Numbered from the stretch's first letter, positions 16,854 through 26,404 are shown. The stretch: 64,000 nt of DNA from Oscillospiraceae bacterium (GCA_029257695.1 JARIAU010000025.1:1-64000), one strand, 5' to 3'. Made by a program: numbers and translations. The notes: generated by a model not told the origin, from the letters alone.

Positions 16854-18245
16854 ATGTATCCCAACAACGATGAGTTCCAGTCCCATGAGAGCGGCTATAC
16901 CGACTACACCTCCGGCCCCCAGCCGGAACCCAACCCCGAGTGGCAGTCGCCTCCGCCTTACAGCGATCCGACACCTCCGAAAAAGGAAAAGAAGCCCAAA
17001 AAGCCGATTCCGTTCGGGACAGCCATTGCCCTGTGTCTGGTCTGCGCTTTGGTAGGCAGTCTGGTCAGCGTCGGTGCTTATGCGGTGATTTCCCGCAGCA
17101 GCCGCCGCACCACCATTCACCAGAGCAGCCGGCCCACCACCACGGTGGACACCTCCCAAGTCAATCCCGGCGATCCCATGTCCGTATCGGAAATCTATGC
17201 CGCCTATGCCAACAGCGTGGTGGGCATTGAAGTGTCCACTCCCAACGGCTCCGGCGCCGGCACCGGCTTTGTCATTACAGAGGATGGCTATATTGTCACT
17301 TGCCACCATGTCATTGACGGTGCCAAAGACATTTCCGTCACCTTCCCCGATAACACCAGCCTGTCTGCCCAGTTGGTGGGCAGTGATGCGGACAACGATC
17401 TGGCCGTGCTGAAAATTGATGCCACCGGCTTGACTCCTGTGGTGCTGGGTGATTCCAGCAAGCTGAATGTGGGCGACACGGTCACCACCATTGGCAATGC
17501 GCTGGGCACCTTGTCCAACACCACCACTACCGGCATCGTATCCGCTCTGGATCGTGCCATCAGCACTTCCGACGGCACGGTTATGAATGTGCTGCAGACC
17601 AACACTACCGTGAACAGCGGCAACTCCGGCGGCCCCCTCTTCAACCAGTACGGCGAGGTGATCGGCATTGTGAACGCCAAGTATTCCAACTCCGGCACTT
17701 CCACCGCCGCCAGCATCGAGGGCATCGGCTTTGCCATCCCTTATAACGATGTGCAGAAGAAAGTCACCGACCTGATTGAATACGGTTATATCACCGGCAA
17801 GCCTTCCCTTGGCATCACTGTTTCCACGATCTCTCCGCTGGATGAGCAGCGCTTCAATATGCCCGTCGGCGCCTATGTCAATAATGTGGTTTCCGGTTCC
17901 TGTGCCGAGCAGGCCGGACTGAAGCAGGGTGACATCATCACCGGCGTAGACGACAAGGAAATTACCACCTTCGAGGAACTGGTCAACGCCAAGAATCGCC
18001 ACTCCGCCGGCGATGAAATGAAACTCACGGTCTGGCGTGGCGGAGAGACCATGGAAATCACGGTCGTTTTGGACGAACTTTCTCCCCAGCAGCAGACTCC
18101 GGCTCCCACTCCTGCTCCCGAGGAAAACCAGCCGCAGCAGCAGGTTCCTCCCCAGCAGGCCCCGCAGCAGGACCGCCCCTCCAGCCAGCCCTCCATGGAG
18201 GACTTCTTCAACTACTGGTTCGGCCACAACGGCGGCAGCTGGTAA
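16854..18245 (+). CDS. HtrA/DegP-like membrane-anchored serine protease with PDZ domain
   Basis: 463 residues. A cytoplasmic Pro-rich, then Lys-rich N-terminus (about 1-52) precedes one transmembrane helix (GTAIALCLVCALVGSLVSVGAYAVI), leaving the protease outside. The trypsin-like triad is His152 (TCHHVID), Asp182 (DNDLAVLK) and Ser258 (NSGNSGGPLF). One PDZ domain spans about 325-405 (GAYVNNVVSGSCAEQAGLKQGDIITGVD). The tail is Gln/Pro-rich and ends NYWFGHNGGSW, possibly disordered. It should degrade misfolded envelope proteins. The start has GAAAGGAG upstream; a terminator follows, so it is monocistronic. Confidence 0.93.
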   Translation: MYPNNDEFQSHESGYTDYTSGPQPEPNPEWQSPPPYSDPTPPKKEKKPKKPIPFGTAIALCLVCALVGSLVSVGAYAVISRSSRRTTIHQSSRPTTTVDTSQVNPGDPMSVSEIYAAYANSVVGIEVSTPNGSGAGTGFVITEDGYIVTCHHVIDGAKDISVTFPDNTSLSAQLVGSDADNDLAVLKIDATGLTPVVLGDSSKLNVGDTVTTIGNALGTLSNTTTTGIVSALDRAISTSDGTVMNVLQTNTTVNSGNSGGPLFNQYGEVIGIVNAKYSNSGTSTAASIEGIGFAIPYNDVQKKVTDLIEYGYITGKPSLGITVSTISPLDEQRFNMPVGAYVNNVVSGSCAEQAGLKQGDIITGVDDKEITTFEELVNAKNRHSAGDEMKLTVWRGGETMEITVVLDELSPQQQTPAPTPAPEENQPQQQVPPQQAPQQDRPSSQPSMEDFFNYWFGHNGGSW

Positions 18246-18285
18246 CTCCAACAAGCAACTTCATCTTTTTCTCTCCTCTTTGACG

Positions 18286-18329
18286 AACCGGACTGAACGC
18301 ATCTGCGTTCAGTCCGGTTTGCTTTCTTT
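18286..18329 (+). terminator. Terminator of the htrA-like gene
   Basis: Perfect 15-bp arms (AACCGGACTGAACGC) with a 4-nt loop, followed by TGCTTTCTTT. It lies between this gene and the convergent bofA. Confidence 0.85.
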
Positions 18330-18582
18330 ATGCCGTCACCTGCTGTAACAGAAGCAGCAGTGCAAATCCAGGGATACCCAGAACCCCCAGCACGGCCGCA
18401 TTGACCAAATTGACCCCCAAGTTGATTCCGGTCCAGCCGGAGCACTGGGCAAGCACGGCCAAACATGCACCGCCTACGGCGGTGCGTGCCAACACTTTTG
18501 TCCCCTTCCAGATCCATTTCCGGAACAAAATCACGCCAATTACGGCCGCCGACAGCAAGCTCACCAACAATTGCAGATTCAT
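18328..18582 (-). CDS. bofA: BofA-like inhibitor of pro-sigma-K processing
   Basis: 84 residues with hydrophobic segments at about 5-20, 35-47 and 58-80. The C-terminal GINLGVNLVNAAVLGVLGIPGFALLLLL matches the conserved BofA end (VNLxNAxVxGxLGxPGxxLL). In Bacillus, BofA sits in the outer forespore membrane with SpoIVFA and holds the SpoIVFB protease inactive until engulfment is complete. The gene overlaps the upstream yaaL-like gene by ATGA, the same pairing as yaaL-bofA in B. subtilis. This marks the organism as a spore former. Confidence 0.9.
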   Translation of the reverse strand: MNLQLLVSLLSAAVIGVILFRKWIWKGTKVLARTAVGGACLAVLAQCSGWTGINLGVNLVNAAVLGVLGIPGFALLLLLQQVTA

Positions 18583-18812
18583 GGTCGTCCTCCTTCTTCT
18601 CTTTCCAGTCCCTTACGCATCTTCAGCAGATAGGAATACTGCGACTGTCGGGCATTGATCTCGTAGATCCATGCGTCCACCAGGTCCGGATCACTCACCC
18701 GATTGAATCCGGCATACGCTTGGCGAAGCATCCGGCCGGATTCCTCCAACTCCTGTTCCACCCGTCTGCGCCGCTCCTCTGAGGTAGTTTCCCGTTTCCC
18801 TCGTTTCTTCAT
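18579..18812 (-). CDS. YaaL-like small protein (DUF2508 family)
   Basis: 77 residues from ATG 18812 (AAGGAG 8 nt upstream). Highly charged, predicted helical: MKKRGKRETTSEERRRRVEQ, then LRQAYAGFNRVSDPDLVDAWIYEINARQSQYSYLLKMRK. The FNxVSDPxLVDxxIYExxAxxxxYxYLLK pattern is that of DUF2508/YaaL. Function unknown; its four-base overlap with bofA and the shared sigma-E-like promoter suggest a sporulation link. Confidence 0.8.
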   Translation of the reverse strand: MKKRGKRETTSEERRRRVEQELEESGRMLRQAYAGFNRVSDPDLVDAWIYEINARQSQYSYLLKMRKGLEREEGGRP

Positions 18813-18833
18813 CCTGTCCGCTCCTTTCATTGG

Positions 18834-18862
18834 ATTGTACTGCTCATTGTGGACAAATATGC
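18834..18862 (-). promoter_or_regulatory. Putative sigma-E promoter of yaaL-bofA
   Basis: On the minus strand GCATATT, 14 bp, AGTACAAT resemble sigma-E -35 (KMATATT) and -10 (CATACAAT) elements. The leader would be only about 15 nt. Confidence 0.4.
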
Positions 18863-18980
18863 TTGGAATCAGGCATAGTTTTCCCCAATTCGGACACAAT
18901 ATCAGCACAGTGGCAGCCGCCGCTGTGGAATAAAGCCGCCCGAGATGTCCCCTCGGCACGGCGTACAGGGAGAAACTCGG

Positions 18981-19009
18981 TTGAGTTTCTCCCTGTGTTG
19001 TATTATAAT
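18981..19009 (+). promoter_or_regulatory. Sigma-A promoter of folC
   Basis: TTGAGT, 17-bp spacer, TATAAT. The -35 lies in the right arm of a hairpin (ACAGGGAGAAACT/AGTTTCTCCCTGT, 18965-18995) of unknown purpose. Confidence 0.7.
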
Positions 19010-19041
19010 ATGTGTGTTTTTATATGAGAGGTGGATCTTTC

Positions 19042-20310
19042 ATGAGTTATCAAAGTACCCTAGACTACATACATAAAGTACAGTGGCGTGGGCAAAAGCC
19101 CGGTCTGGACCGCATTCTTCCCCTGCTGGAACAGTTGGGCAACCCTCACAAACGGCTCAAGTTTGTCCACATCGGCGGCACCAACGGCAAGGGCAGCACT
19201 TCCGCTATGGTGGAATCTGTCCTCCGCAAGGCCGGCTATCACACCGGACTGTACACCTCCCCTTTTATCAACCGCTTCAACGAACGGATCCGGGTCAATG
19301 GCTCCGAGATCCGGGATGAGGAGTTGGAGGAACTGGTGGATACCATCCGGCCCTTTGCCGATGCGATGGAGGACCCTCCCACAGAATTTGAGCTGATCAC
19401 CGCCATTGCCATGGCCTATTTCGCACAGCGCAACTGCGACATCGTGGTTCTGGAAGTGGGACTCGGCGGAGAATTTGACGCCACCAATGTGATCCCCTGT
19501 CCGGAAGTGGCCGTTCTGACCGCCATCGGACTGGACCATACCGCTGTGCTTGGCCCCACCATTGCCGATATTGCCCGTACCAAGTGCGGCATCATCAAAC
19601 CCGGCTGTGATGTGGTCAGCTACGGCCACGAACCGGAGGCCGACGCAGTGATCGAGGAAGTGTGCACCAAGCAGGAGGCCAAGCTGTGGCCGGTAGATTT
19701 TACCCGTTTGCACAGCAAATCCCTCTCGCTGGAGTATCGCATCTTTGATTATGGCCCCTTCACCGACCTGAAACTGCCGCTGCTGGCCAAATACCAGCCG
19801 AACAATGCCGCCGTTGCCATTACCACGCTGACTGCGCTTGCTCATAGAGGATGGCACATTACTCCCGAACATATCCGAGCCGGTTTGGAGTCCGTCGAAT
19901 GGCCCGGCCGATTCGAACTTTTGGGCCAGCATCCCACCTTCCTGTTGGATGGCAGTCACAATCCGCAGGGCATGGCCGCCACGGTGGAGAGTCTGAAGGA
20001 GCTGTTTCCCGGAGAAACATTCGTGTTTTTACTCTCCATGATGGCGGATAAAGATGTAGATGCCATGCTGCAGCTGCTGCTGCCTCTCGGAGAGCAGTTT
20101 TTCACCGTCACCGCCAATATCGCCCGGGCTATGCCGGCACAGGAGCTGGCGGACAAGCTGAAGGCATTGGGCGCACAGGCGGAGTGCTGTGCGTCCATTC
20201 AGGAAGGCGTGCGGGCCGCCGAAGGTGCCGCCGGCTTCAACGGTCGAGTCTGCGCACTGGGCACCCTCTACTTCTCCGGTGATGTCCGAACCGCCTTTCA
20301 ATCCACCTGA
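19042..20310 (+). CDS. folC: Folylpolyglutamate synthase / dihydrofolate synthase
   Basis: 422 residues from ATG 19042 (AGAGGTGG upstream). The P-loop FVHIGGTNGKGSTSAM (about 42-57), the substrate-binding stretch GLYTSPFINRFNERIRVNG, the metal/ATP motif VVLEVGLGGEFDATNVI, LDHTAVLG, and the ligase C-terminal domain entry DGSHNPQGM are all present. It adds glutamate to folates (and possibly to dihydropteroate) in the cytoplasm. It is transcribed from its own promoter and ended by a terminator before the heat-shock operon. Confidence 0.93.
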   Translation: MSYQSTLDYIHKVQWRGQKPGLDRILPLLEQLGNPHKRLKFVHIGGTNGKGSTSAMVESVLRKAGYHTGLYTSPFINRFNERIRVNGSEIRDEELEELVDTIRPFADAMEDPPTEFELITAIAMAYFAQRNCDIVVLEVGLGGEFDATNVIPCPEVAVLTAIGLDHTAVLGPTIADIARTKCGIIKPGCDVVSYGHEPEADAVIEEVCTKQEAKLWPVDFTRLHSKSLSLEYRIFDYGPFTDLKLPLLAKYQPNNAAVAITTLTALAHRGWHITPEHIRAGLESVEWPGRFELLGQHPTFLLDGSHNPQGMAATVESLKELFPGETFVFLLSMMADKDVDAMLQLLLPLGEQFFTVTANIARAMPAQELADKLKALGAQAECCASIQEGVRAAEGAAGFNGRVCALGTLYFSGDVRTAFQST

Positions 20311-20330
20311 TTCAATAAATTAGCAATCCA

Positions 20331-20364
20331 AGCGGCAGTCTTGCTAAAGACTGCCGCTATTTTG
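20331..20364 (+). terminator. Terminator of folC
   Basis: AGCGGCAGTCTT/AAGACTGCCGCT arms with a 4-nt loop, followed by ATTTTGC. Confidence 0.8.
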
Positions 20365-20403
20365 CACTCTATCTTCTTCATAAACTATTTACATCTCGGT
20401 CTA

Positions 20404-20432
20404 TTGACATATGATAGGGGGAGTGCTATATT
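20404..20432 (+). promoter_or_regulatory. Sigma-A promoter of the hrcA operon
   Basis: TTGACA, 17-bp spacer, TATATT; the CIRCE element begins 4 bp after the -10. Confidence 0.8.
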
Positions 20433-20436
20433 ATCT

Positions 20437-20463
20437 TTAGCACTTGAGGATATAGAGTGCTAA
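20437..20463 (+). promoter_or_regulatory. CIRCE operator (HrcA binding site)
   Basis: TTAGCACTT, 9-bp spacer, GAGTGCTAA: one mismatch from the CIRCE consensus TTAGCACTC-N9-GAGTGCTAA. It lies over the transcription start, so HrcA should repress its own operon until heat stress. Confidence 0.93.
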
Positions 20464-20487
20464 ACACCTTACAAAGGAGGAACAACT

Positions 20488-21576
20488 ATGGAACTGACCG
20501 AACGCCGGCGAAAAATCCTGCGCACCATCGTGGAAAGTTACATCTCCACGGCGGAGCCTATCGGTTCCAAAGCCATTGCAGAGCGTGCCGGGCTGACCTG
20601 TTCCTCTGCCACCATCCGAAACGAGATGGCCGAGCTGGAACGGCTGGGACTTTTGGTCCAGCCTCACACCTCCTCCGGCCGCATCCCCACCCCTGCCGGG
20701 TATCGCTTCTATGTCAACGAATTGATGGAGGAGCACACCCTCAGTATGCAGGAAACCCAGAGCATCAACAATCAGATGCACATGAAAATGGCAGAACTGG
20801 ATCGGGTGATCGATCAGGCCGGACGCATGGTGAGTCAACTCACCAACTATCCCGCCTTTGCTATGGCAGATCGGCGTCAGCAGGCCACCATCACCCGCTA
20901 TGATCTGCTGATGGTGGATCAAAACAGTTTCATCATTGTGGTTATGACCAACCTGAATGTGGTCAAGAATAAATTGGTGAAGCTGCCAACAGATGTCAAC
21001 GAACCGCAGCTCCAGCTGCTCAACACCCTGCTGAACACCTCTTTCGTCGGCAAAACAGCCGATGAGCTTAGTCCGGAACTGATGCACATGGCAGAAAAAG
21101 CCGTGGGCAGTGCCTATGGACTGATTTCACTGGTCGTTTCTTTCGCCATCGAAGTGTTGGAAGATGCAGGGCGAGCGGTGCACACCTCCGGTGCCAATCG
21201 GATTTTGGAGCACAGCGAATATCAGGATGTGGACAAAGCCCACGACCTGCTCAGTTATCTGGAAAATCCCGAGCTGACCCAGCTGCCCCGTGCCATGGGT
21301 GACAGCGACACCACCATCCTCATCGGCCCGGAAAATGTCTCCGAGGCTCTGAAGGACACCAGTGTGGTGATGGCCAGCTACGATATTGGCGAAGGGATGC
21401 GTGGCGTGATCGGCGTGGTGGGTCCCACCCGCATGGATTATGCCAAGGTCACCGCTCGCCTGAACTATTTTGCCGAAAGTCTGAGCAAGATGTTCGGCAA
21501 GGGAGAAGCAGAGCTGCCCGAGCGAAAGACAGCCCCTGCATTGCAGGCTCCCAAAGAAAAATCTGATGATACCTAA
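20488..21576 (+). CDS. hrcA: Heat-inducible transcription repressor HrcA
   Basis: 362 residues with AAAGGAGG 8 nt before the ATG. The N-terminal winged helix (ELTERRRKILRTIVESYISTAEPIGSKAI...SSATIRNEMAELERLGLL) and the following HTSSGRIPTPAGYRFYV motif are diagnostic. The C-terminal GAF-like dimer domain contains GEGMRGVIGVVGPTRMDYAKV. It represses its own operon through the CIRCE site 25 bp upstream and normally needs GroEL for activity. First gene of hrcA-grpE-dnaK-dnaJ. Confidence 0.96.
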   Translation: MELTERRRKILRTIVESYISTAEPIGSKAIAERAGLTCSSATIRNEMAELERLGLLVQPHTSSGRIPTPAGYRFYVNELMEEHTLSMQETQSINNQMHMKMAELDRVIDQAGRMVSQLTNYPAFAMADRRQQATITRYDLLMVDQNSFIIVVMTNLNVVKNKLVKLPTDVNEPQLQLLNTLLNTSFVGKTADELSPELMHMAEKAVGSAYGLISLVVSFAIEVLEDAGRAVHTSGANRILEHSEYQDVDKAHDLLSYLENPELTQLPRAMGDSDTTILIGPENVSEALKDTSVVMASYDIGEGMRGVIGVVGPTRMDYAKVTARLNYFAESLSKMFGKGEAELPERKTAPALQAPKEKSDDT

Positions 21577-21594
21577 CATGAAGGAGGTTCCCCC

Positions 21595-22158
21595 ATGAAT
21601 CAGAATCCGGAAACGGTCAACGAGGAAGTACAGGAGCCGGTTTGCGAAGAAACTTCTGTGGAAGAAACCACCGCAGCCTCTGCCGCAGAAACGACCGCAG
21701 AAGATACTTCCGATCTGCAGGCTGAACTGGACAAAGTCAAAGAGGCTCTTGCCCAGCAGGAAACGCAGTATCAGTATCTGGCCGCAGAATACGATAACTT
21801 CCGCCGCCGCAGTGCCAAGGAAAAGACCGATGCCTATTCCAAGGCAAAGGGCGACGCCGCACTGGCCTTCCTGCCTGTGTTTGACAATCTGCAGCGTGCT
21901 CTTGCGGCTCCCTGTGCGGACGCCGCCTATGCCAAGGGTGTGGAGATGACCATGACGCAGCTCCGTCAGGTGCTGGAAAGTCTGGACATTACTGAAATCC
22001 CCGCCTTGGGCGAAGCGTTTGACCCCAATATGCACAACGCTGTAATGCATGTGGACGATGAGTCCGTGGGCGAAAACACCATCGTGGATGTATTTCAGTC
22101 CGGCTTCCGCATGGGCGAGAAAGTCATCCGCTTCTCTATGGTCAAAGTGGCCAACTAA
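21595..22158 (+). CDS. grpE: Nucleotide exchange factor GrpE
   Basis: 187 residues, starting 18 bp after hrcA with AAGGAGG upstream. An acidic, low-complexity N-terminus (about 1-40) leads into a coiled coil (LQAELDKVKEALAQQETQYQYLAAEYDNFRRRSAKEK), then the beta domain with MHNAVMHVDDESVGENTIVDVFQSGFRMGEKVIRFSMVKVAN, the family signature. It releases ADP from DnaK. Confidence 0.95.
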   Translation: MNQNPETVNEEVQEPVCEETSVEETTAASAAETTAEDTSDLQAELDKVKEALAQQETQYQYLAAEYDNFRRRSAKEKTDAYSKAKGDAALAFLPVFDNLQRALAAPCADAAYAKGVEMTMTQLRQVLESLDITEIPALGEAFDPNMHNAVMHVDDESVGENTIVDVFQSGFRMGEKVIRFSMVKVAN

Positions 22159-22199
22159 ATTTGTAAACAATCATCTATCTAATATAGGAGGAAATTATT

Positions 22200-24049
22200 A
22201 TGTCTAAGATTATCGGTATCGACCTGGGTACTACGAACTCTTGTGTCGCTGTTATGGAGGGCGGCGAGTCCGTCGTCATCACCAACGCAGAAGGTAACCG
22301 CACCACTCCCTCTGTTGTCGCTTTCTCCAAGGATGGCGAGCGCATGGTGGGTCAGGTCGCAAAGCGCCAGGCCATCACCAACCCCGACCGCACCATCAGC
22401 TCCATCAAGCGTGAGATGGGCACCGACTACAAGGTGGACATCGACGGCAAGAAGTACACGCCTCAGGAGATCTCTGCCATGGTGCTGCAGAAGCTGAAGT
22501 CCGACGCAGAGGCCTATCTGGGTCAGCCTGTCACCGAGGCTGTCATCACCGTTCCCGCTTACTTCACCGACGCTCAGCGTCAGGCCACCAAGGACGCCGG
22601 TAAGATTGCCGGTCTGGAAGTCAAGCGTATCATCAACGAGCCCACCGCTGCCGCTCTGGCTTACGGTGTGGATAAGGAAACTGCTCAGAAGGTCATGGTC
22701 TATGACCTGGGCGGCGGCACCTTCGATGTGTCCATTCTGGAAATCGATGATGGTGTCATCGAGGTTTTGGCCACGGCCGGTAACAACCGTCTGGGCGGCG
22801 ACGACTTTGACCAGTGCGTGATGGAGTATCTGGCCGCTGAATTCCGTCGTGAAACCGGTATCGACCTGTCCAGCGACAAGGTTGCTATGCAGCGCCTGAA
22901 GGAAGCTGCCGAGAAGGCCAAGATCGAGTTGAGCGGTGTCACCACCTCCAACATCAACCTGCCTTATATCACGGCAGATGCCACCGGCCCCAAGCATCTG
23001 GAAATGACTCTGACCCGTGCCAAGTTCAACGAGCTGACCAACCATCTGGTGCAGGCCACCATGGGTCCCGTGCGTCAGGCTCTGAGCGACGCCGGTCTGG
23101 ACGCCAGCGAGCTGTCCAAGGTTCTGCTGGTCGGCGGTTCCAGCCGTATCCCCGCAGTTCAGGACGCCGTGAAGAGCATCACCGGCAAGGACGGCTTCAA
23201 GGGCATCAACCCCGACGAGTGCGTGGCCATGGGTGCTGCTCTCAGGGCGGCGTTCTGAAGGGCGATGTAAAGGGTCTGCTGCTGCTGGATGTCACTCCTC
23301 TGTCTCTGGGTATTGAAACCATGGGCGGTGTGTTCACCAAGCTGATCGAGCGCAACACCACCATCCCCGTGAAGAAGAGCCAGATCTTCTCCACCGCTGC
23401 TGACAATCAGACCTCTGTTGAGGTTCATGTCCTGCAGGGTGAGCGTGAAATGGCTGCTTACAACAAGACTCTGGGCCGTTTCCATCTGGACGGCATTGCT
23501 CCCGCACGCCGCGGCGTGCCTCAGATCGAGGTCACCTTCAACATTGACGCTAACGGCATTGTGACGGTTTCCGCTAAGGATCTGGGCACCGGTAAGGAGC
23601 AGAACATCACCATCACTTCCTCCTCCAACCTGAGCAAGGAAGACATTGACAAGGCCGTTGAGGAAGCCGCTCAGTATGCTTCCGAGGACGCCAAGCGCAA
23701 GGAAGAGGTCGATGTCCGCAATCAGGCCGATCAGATGGTCTATCAGTGCGATCAGACCGTCTCCGAGCTGGGCGACAAGATCTCCGCAGATGAGAAGGGC
23801 CAGATCGAGGCTGCAAAGTCCAAACTGCAGGAGACGCTGAAGGGCACCGATGTGGAGGCCATCAAGTCCGCTACCGAGGAGCTGACCAAGGTCTTCTATG
23901 ACATCTCTTCCAAGCTCTATCAGCAGGCCGGCGCTCAGGGCGCTCCCACCGGCGATCCCACTGGTGCCACCGGTGCAACCGGTTCCGCCGGCGGTCAGGA
24001 CTACTATGACGCCGACTACGAGGTCGTGGACGACGACAACAATCAGTAA
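22200..24049 (+). CDS. dnaK: Molecular chaperone DnaK, interrupted by a single-base frameshift
   Basis: As read, the frame from ATG 22200 ends at a TGA at 23256-23258 after [11 protein letters not shown], and the rest continues in another frame to 24049. Inserting one base near 23243 (CT-CAG, expected CTnCAG) restores the normal [14 protein letters not shown] reading and a full protein of about 616 residues. The N-terminal ATPase domain has [15 protein letters not shown] and [10 protein letters not shown]; after the break come [13 protein letters not shown], the substrate-binding domain and the helical lid, ending in a Gly-rich tail and [11 protein letters not shown]. Both halves are otherwise well preserved, so a sequencing or assembly error is more likely than a true pseudogene. 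Second-last gene of the operon; GrpE upstream, DnaJ downstream. Confidence 0.93.
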
Positions 24050-24136
24050 TCATAGGAAACTGCGGGCGGGGTGCTCTCACCCCGCCGTTTCCTTCCGTCT
24101 TCCCAAAATCTTTCTCACAAGAAGGTGAGTTGTTAC

Positions 24137-25303
24137 ATGGCTGAAACGAAACGAGACTATTATGAAGTGCTGGGCGTCGATCGCTCGGCATCCAATGACG
24201 AAATTAAAAAGGCCTATCGTAAGCTGGCCAAGAAGTATCACCCCGATCTGAACCCCGGCGACAAGGAAGCCGAGGCAAAGTTCAAGGAGATCAACGAAGC
24301 TTATGAGGTGCTGTCTGACAGCGACAAGCGCGGCCGTTACGATCAGTATGGTCATGCCGGCGTGGATCCCAACTTTGGTGCCGGTGGCTTTGGCGGCGGC
24401 GCCGCCGGATTTGACGATTTTGATCTGGGCGACATCTTCTCCTCCTTCTTCGGCGGCGGCTTTGGCGGCGGCGGTCGTCAGCGCAATCCCAACGCCCCCA
24501 TTCCCGGCGATGATCTGCGTGCCCGTCTGGTTCTGAGCTTTGAAGAGGCCTGCTTTGGCTGCGAAAAGGAGATCAGCATCAACCGGGTGGAAACCTGCTC
24601 CGATTGCAAGGGCACCGGCTGTGAGCCCGGCACCACCGCTGAGGTCTGTCCGGATTGCCACGGCACCGGTTATGTGCAGGTGCAGCGCCGCACGATGCTG
24701 GGCGTGATGAGCACCTCTCAGCCCTGCGACCGCTGCAAGGGCAAGGGCAAGATCATCCATCAGCCCTGCAAGACCTGCCACGGTGCAGGGGCCACTCGTA
24801 GAGCCCGTAAAATCAATGTGAAGATTCCTGCCGGTGCCGATACCGGAAACGCCTTCTCCCTGCGTGGCCAGGGTCATGCCGGTGCGAATGGCGGTCCTGC
24901 CGGCGATCTGATCGTGATGGTAGAAGTGCGTCCGCATCCCTTCTTCCGCAGAGATGGCAGCAATGTCCTTATGGAAAAGGAAATTTCCTTCGTGGATGCC
25001 GCTCTGGGTGCGGATCTGGAAATTCCCACCATCGACGGCAAGGTGCGTTACAAACTGCCGGCCGGAACACAGACCAACACTACCGTCCGCCTGCGGGGAC
25101 AGGGTATTCCCAACCTCAACGGGCGTGGCAGAGGTGATCAGTATGTCACCTTCCAGGTCAAGGTACCTACCAGCCTCACAGATGTTCAGAAGGAAGCCCT
25201 GCACCGCTTTGACAAGGCGATGCGCGGCGAGCCGCTGGATACCAGCGAACCCCCGTTCGGCAAGGGCAGAGGTCTGTTCGACAAGGGCAAAAAGAAAAAA
25301 TAA
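24137..25303 (+). CDS. dnaJ: Chaperone protein DnaJ
   Basis: 388 residues from ATG 24137 (AAGGTGAG upstream). J domain with the HPD motif ([11 protein letters not shown], about 33-35), a Gly/Phe-rich linker (about 75-115), four CxxCxGxG-type zinc repeats ([32 protein letters not shown]), then the C-terminal substrate-binding domains. It delivers clients to DnaK and stimulates its ATPase. Last gene of the operon, followed by a terminator. Confidence 0.96.
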   Translation: MAETKRDYYEVLGVDRSASNDEIKKAYRKLAKKYHPDLNPGDKEAEAKFKEINEAYEVLSDSDKRGRYDQYGHAGVDPNFGAGGFGGGAAGFDDFDLGDIFSSFFGGGFGGGGRQRNPNAPIPGDDLRARLVLSFEEACFGCEKEISINRVETCSDCKGTGCEPGTTAEVCPDCHGTGYVQVQRRTMLGVMSTSQPCDRCKGKGKIIHQPCKTCHGAGATRRARKINVKIPAGADTGNAFSLRGQGHAGANGGPAGDLIVMVEVRPHPFFRRDGSNVLMEKEISFVDAALGADLEIPTIDGKVRYKLPAGTQTNTTVRLRGQGIPNLNGRGRGDQYVTFQVKVPTSLTDVQKEALHRFDKAMRGEPLDTSEPPFGKGRGLFDKGKKKK

Positions 25304-25324
25304 GCCGGACTACCGGCCAATTCA

Positions 25325-25353
25325 GGGCAGTACCATAGGTACTGCCCTTTTTT
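25325..25353 (+). terminator. Terminator of the hrcA-dnaJ operon
   Basis: GGGCAGTACC/GGTACTGCCC arms, 3-nt loop, TTTTTT tail. Confidence 0.9.
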
Positions 25354-25404
25354 AGTCTTTTTTCTGTAATTTTCAAACAAACCAAAGGTTTTTCTTTGGA
25401 AGTA

Positions 25405-25433
25405 GTGGCAAACGGACAAAAGTGTGGTATACT
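25405..25433 (+). promoter_or_regulatory. Probable sigma-A promoter of the PHP phosphatase gene
   Basis: GTGGCA, 17 bp, TATACT. The -35 is only 4/6, the -10 is 5/6. Confidence 0.45.
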
Positions 25434-25481
25434 TATGCTGATTTTGATTTCGTTGTAATTTGCAGTAATTGAGGTGTCTTT

Positions 25482-26297
25482 ATGTACTATGCAGACAGCC
25501 ACACTCACTCCATCATCTCCCGGGACAGCGACGCTCCTCGGGCCGACATGGCAAAGGGCGCAATCGACGCCGGTATTTCTGAAATTTGCTTCACCGATCA
25601 CTACGATATTCTGGACATCGATGGGAGCTACAACCCTTATTTTGACTGGGCCCCGGTTCGTCAGGAGCAGAAGAAGGCACTGGACGCCTGGGGGGATCGA
25701 ATTCGGATTCGCAGCGGCATTGAAATCGGCAATGTCCCCACGGATTTTACCTGCGGCGATCGGGTGCAGCAGGAGCCGGATTTGGATTTTGTCATCTGCT
25801 CGGTTCATAATCTGCCCCAATCTGCCGGCGGGCTTGACTTTTATGATTTTCATTACGAAGATCCCGACACCTGCTACCGCCATCTGGATCATTACTTTCA
25901 GACCATGATGGAAAGTGTCCAGTGGGGTCACTTTGACACCTTCGGTCATATTCCCTATCCTCTGCGCTATATGCGGGATCGGGATGGGCAGGAAGTGAAT
26001 TTAGGCCGCTATCAGGAACAGATCCGTGCCATTTTGCAGGTTCTGATCTCCAAAGGAAAAGGCGTAGAAGTCAACACCAAAAATTGGTCCCCCCGTATCG
26101 AGCAGGACTACCTGGCCCTGATGACCACCTATTATGAACTGGGCGGCGACATCGTCACCGTGGGCAGCGACGCCCATTCTCCGGAGGCGGTCGGCGCTCA
26201 GATTCCCCGTGTCTATGACATGCTTCGGAGCATCGGGTTCCGTTTTGTGGCGGCTTACACCCTGCGCACGCCTCACTTCATTTCTTTGGAGGGTTAA
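25482..26297 (+). CDS. PHP-family phosphoesterase, histidinol-phosphatase (HisJ/HisK type)
   Basis: 271 residues. PHP metal-binding motifs in order: DSHTHSIISRD (motif I), FTDHYDI (motif II), GIEIG (Glu ligand), VICSVHNLP (motif III His) and GSDAHSPEAVG (motif IV). The overall length and the DxHTHS...GSDAH pattern fit HisJ-type histidinol-phosphatases, which release phosphate from L-histidinol phosphate in histidine synthesis. No other his gene is near, so the exact substrate stays open. Confidence 0.8.
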   Translation: MYYADSHTHSIISRDSDAPRADMAKGAIDAGISEICFTDHYDILDIDGSYNPYFDWAPVRQEQKKALDAWGDRIRIRSGIEIGNVPTDFTCGDRVQQEPDLDFVICSVHNLPQSAGGLDFYDFHYEDPDTCYRHLDHYFQTMMESVQWGHFDTFGHIPYPLRYMRDRDGQEVNLGRYQEQIRAILQVLISKGKGVEVNTKNWSPRIEQDYLALMTTYYELGGDIVTVGSDAHSPEAVGAQIPRVYDMLRSIGFRFVAAYTLRTPHFISLEG

Positions 26298-26328
26298 TCC
26301 AGCTTTCCCTCAAACAAAAAATTTTGAC

Positions 26329-26366
26329 ACAGCCCCTTTGATTTCTGTCCGAGGGGTCTGTTTTGC
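26329..26366 (+). terminator. Possible terminator after the PHP phosphatase gene
   Basis: ACAGCCCCT pairs with AGGGG-CTGT across one bulged T; TTTTGCTGTTTT follows. Confidence 0.4.
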
Positions 26367-26404
26367 TGTTTTCTGTTTTCAGTTTGAACAAAAGGAACTT
26401 TTCT

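Noticed and set aside
18965-18995. Hairpin before folC as a terminator
   Set aside because: No plus-strand gene precedes it and it contains the folC -35 element; its role is unclear.
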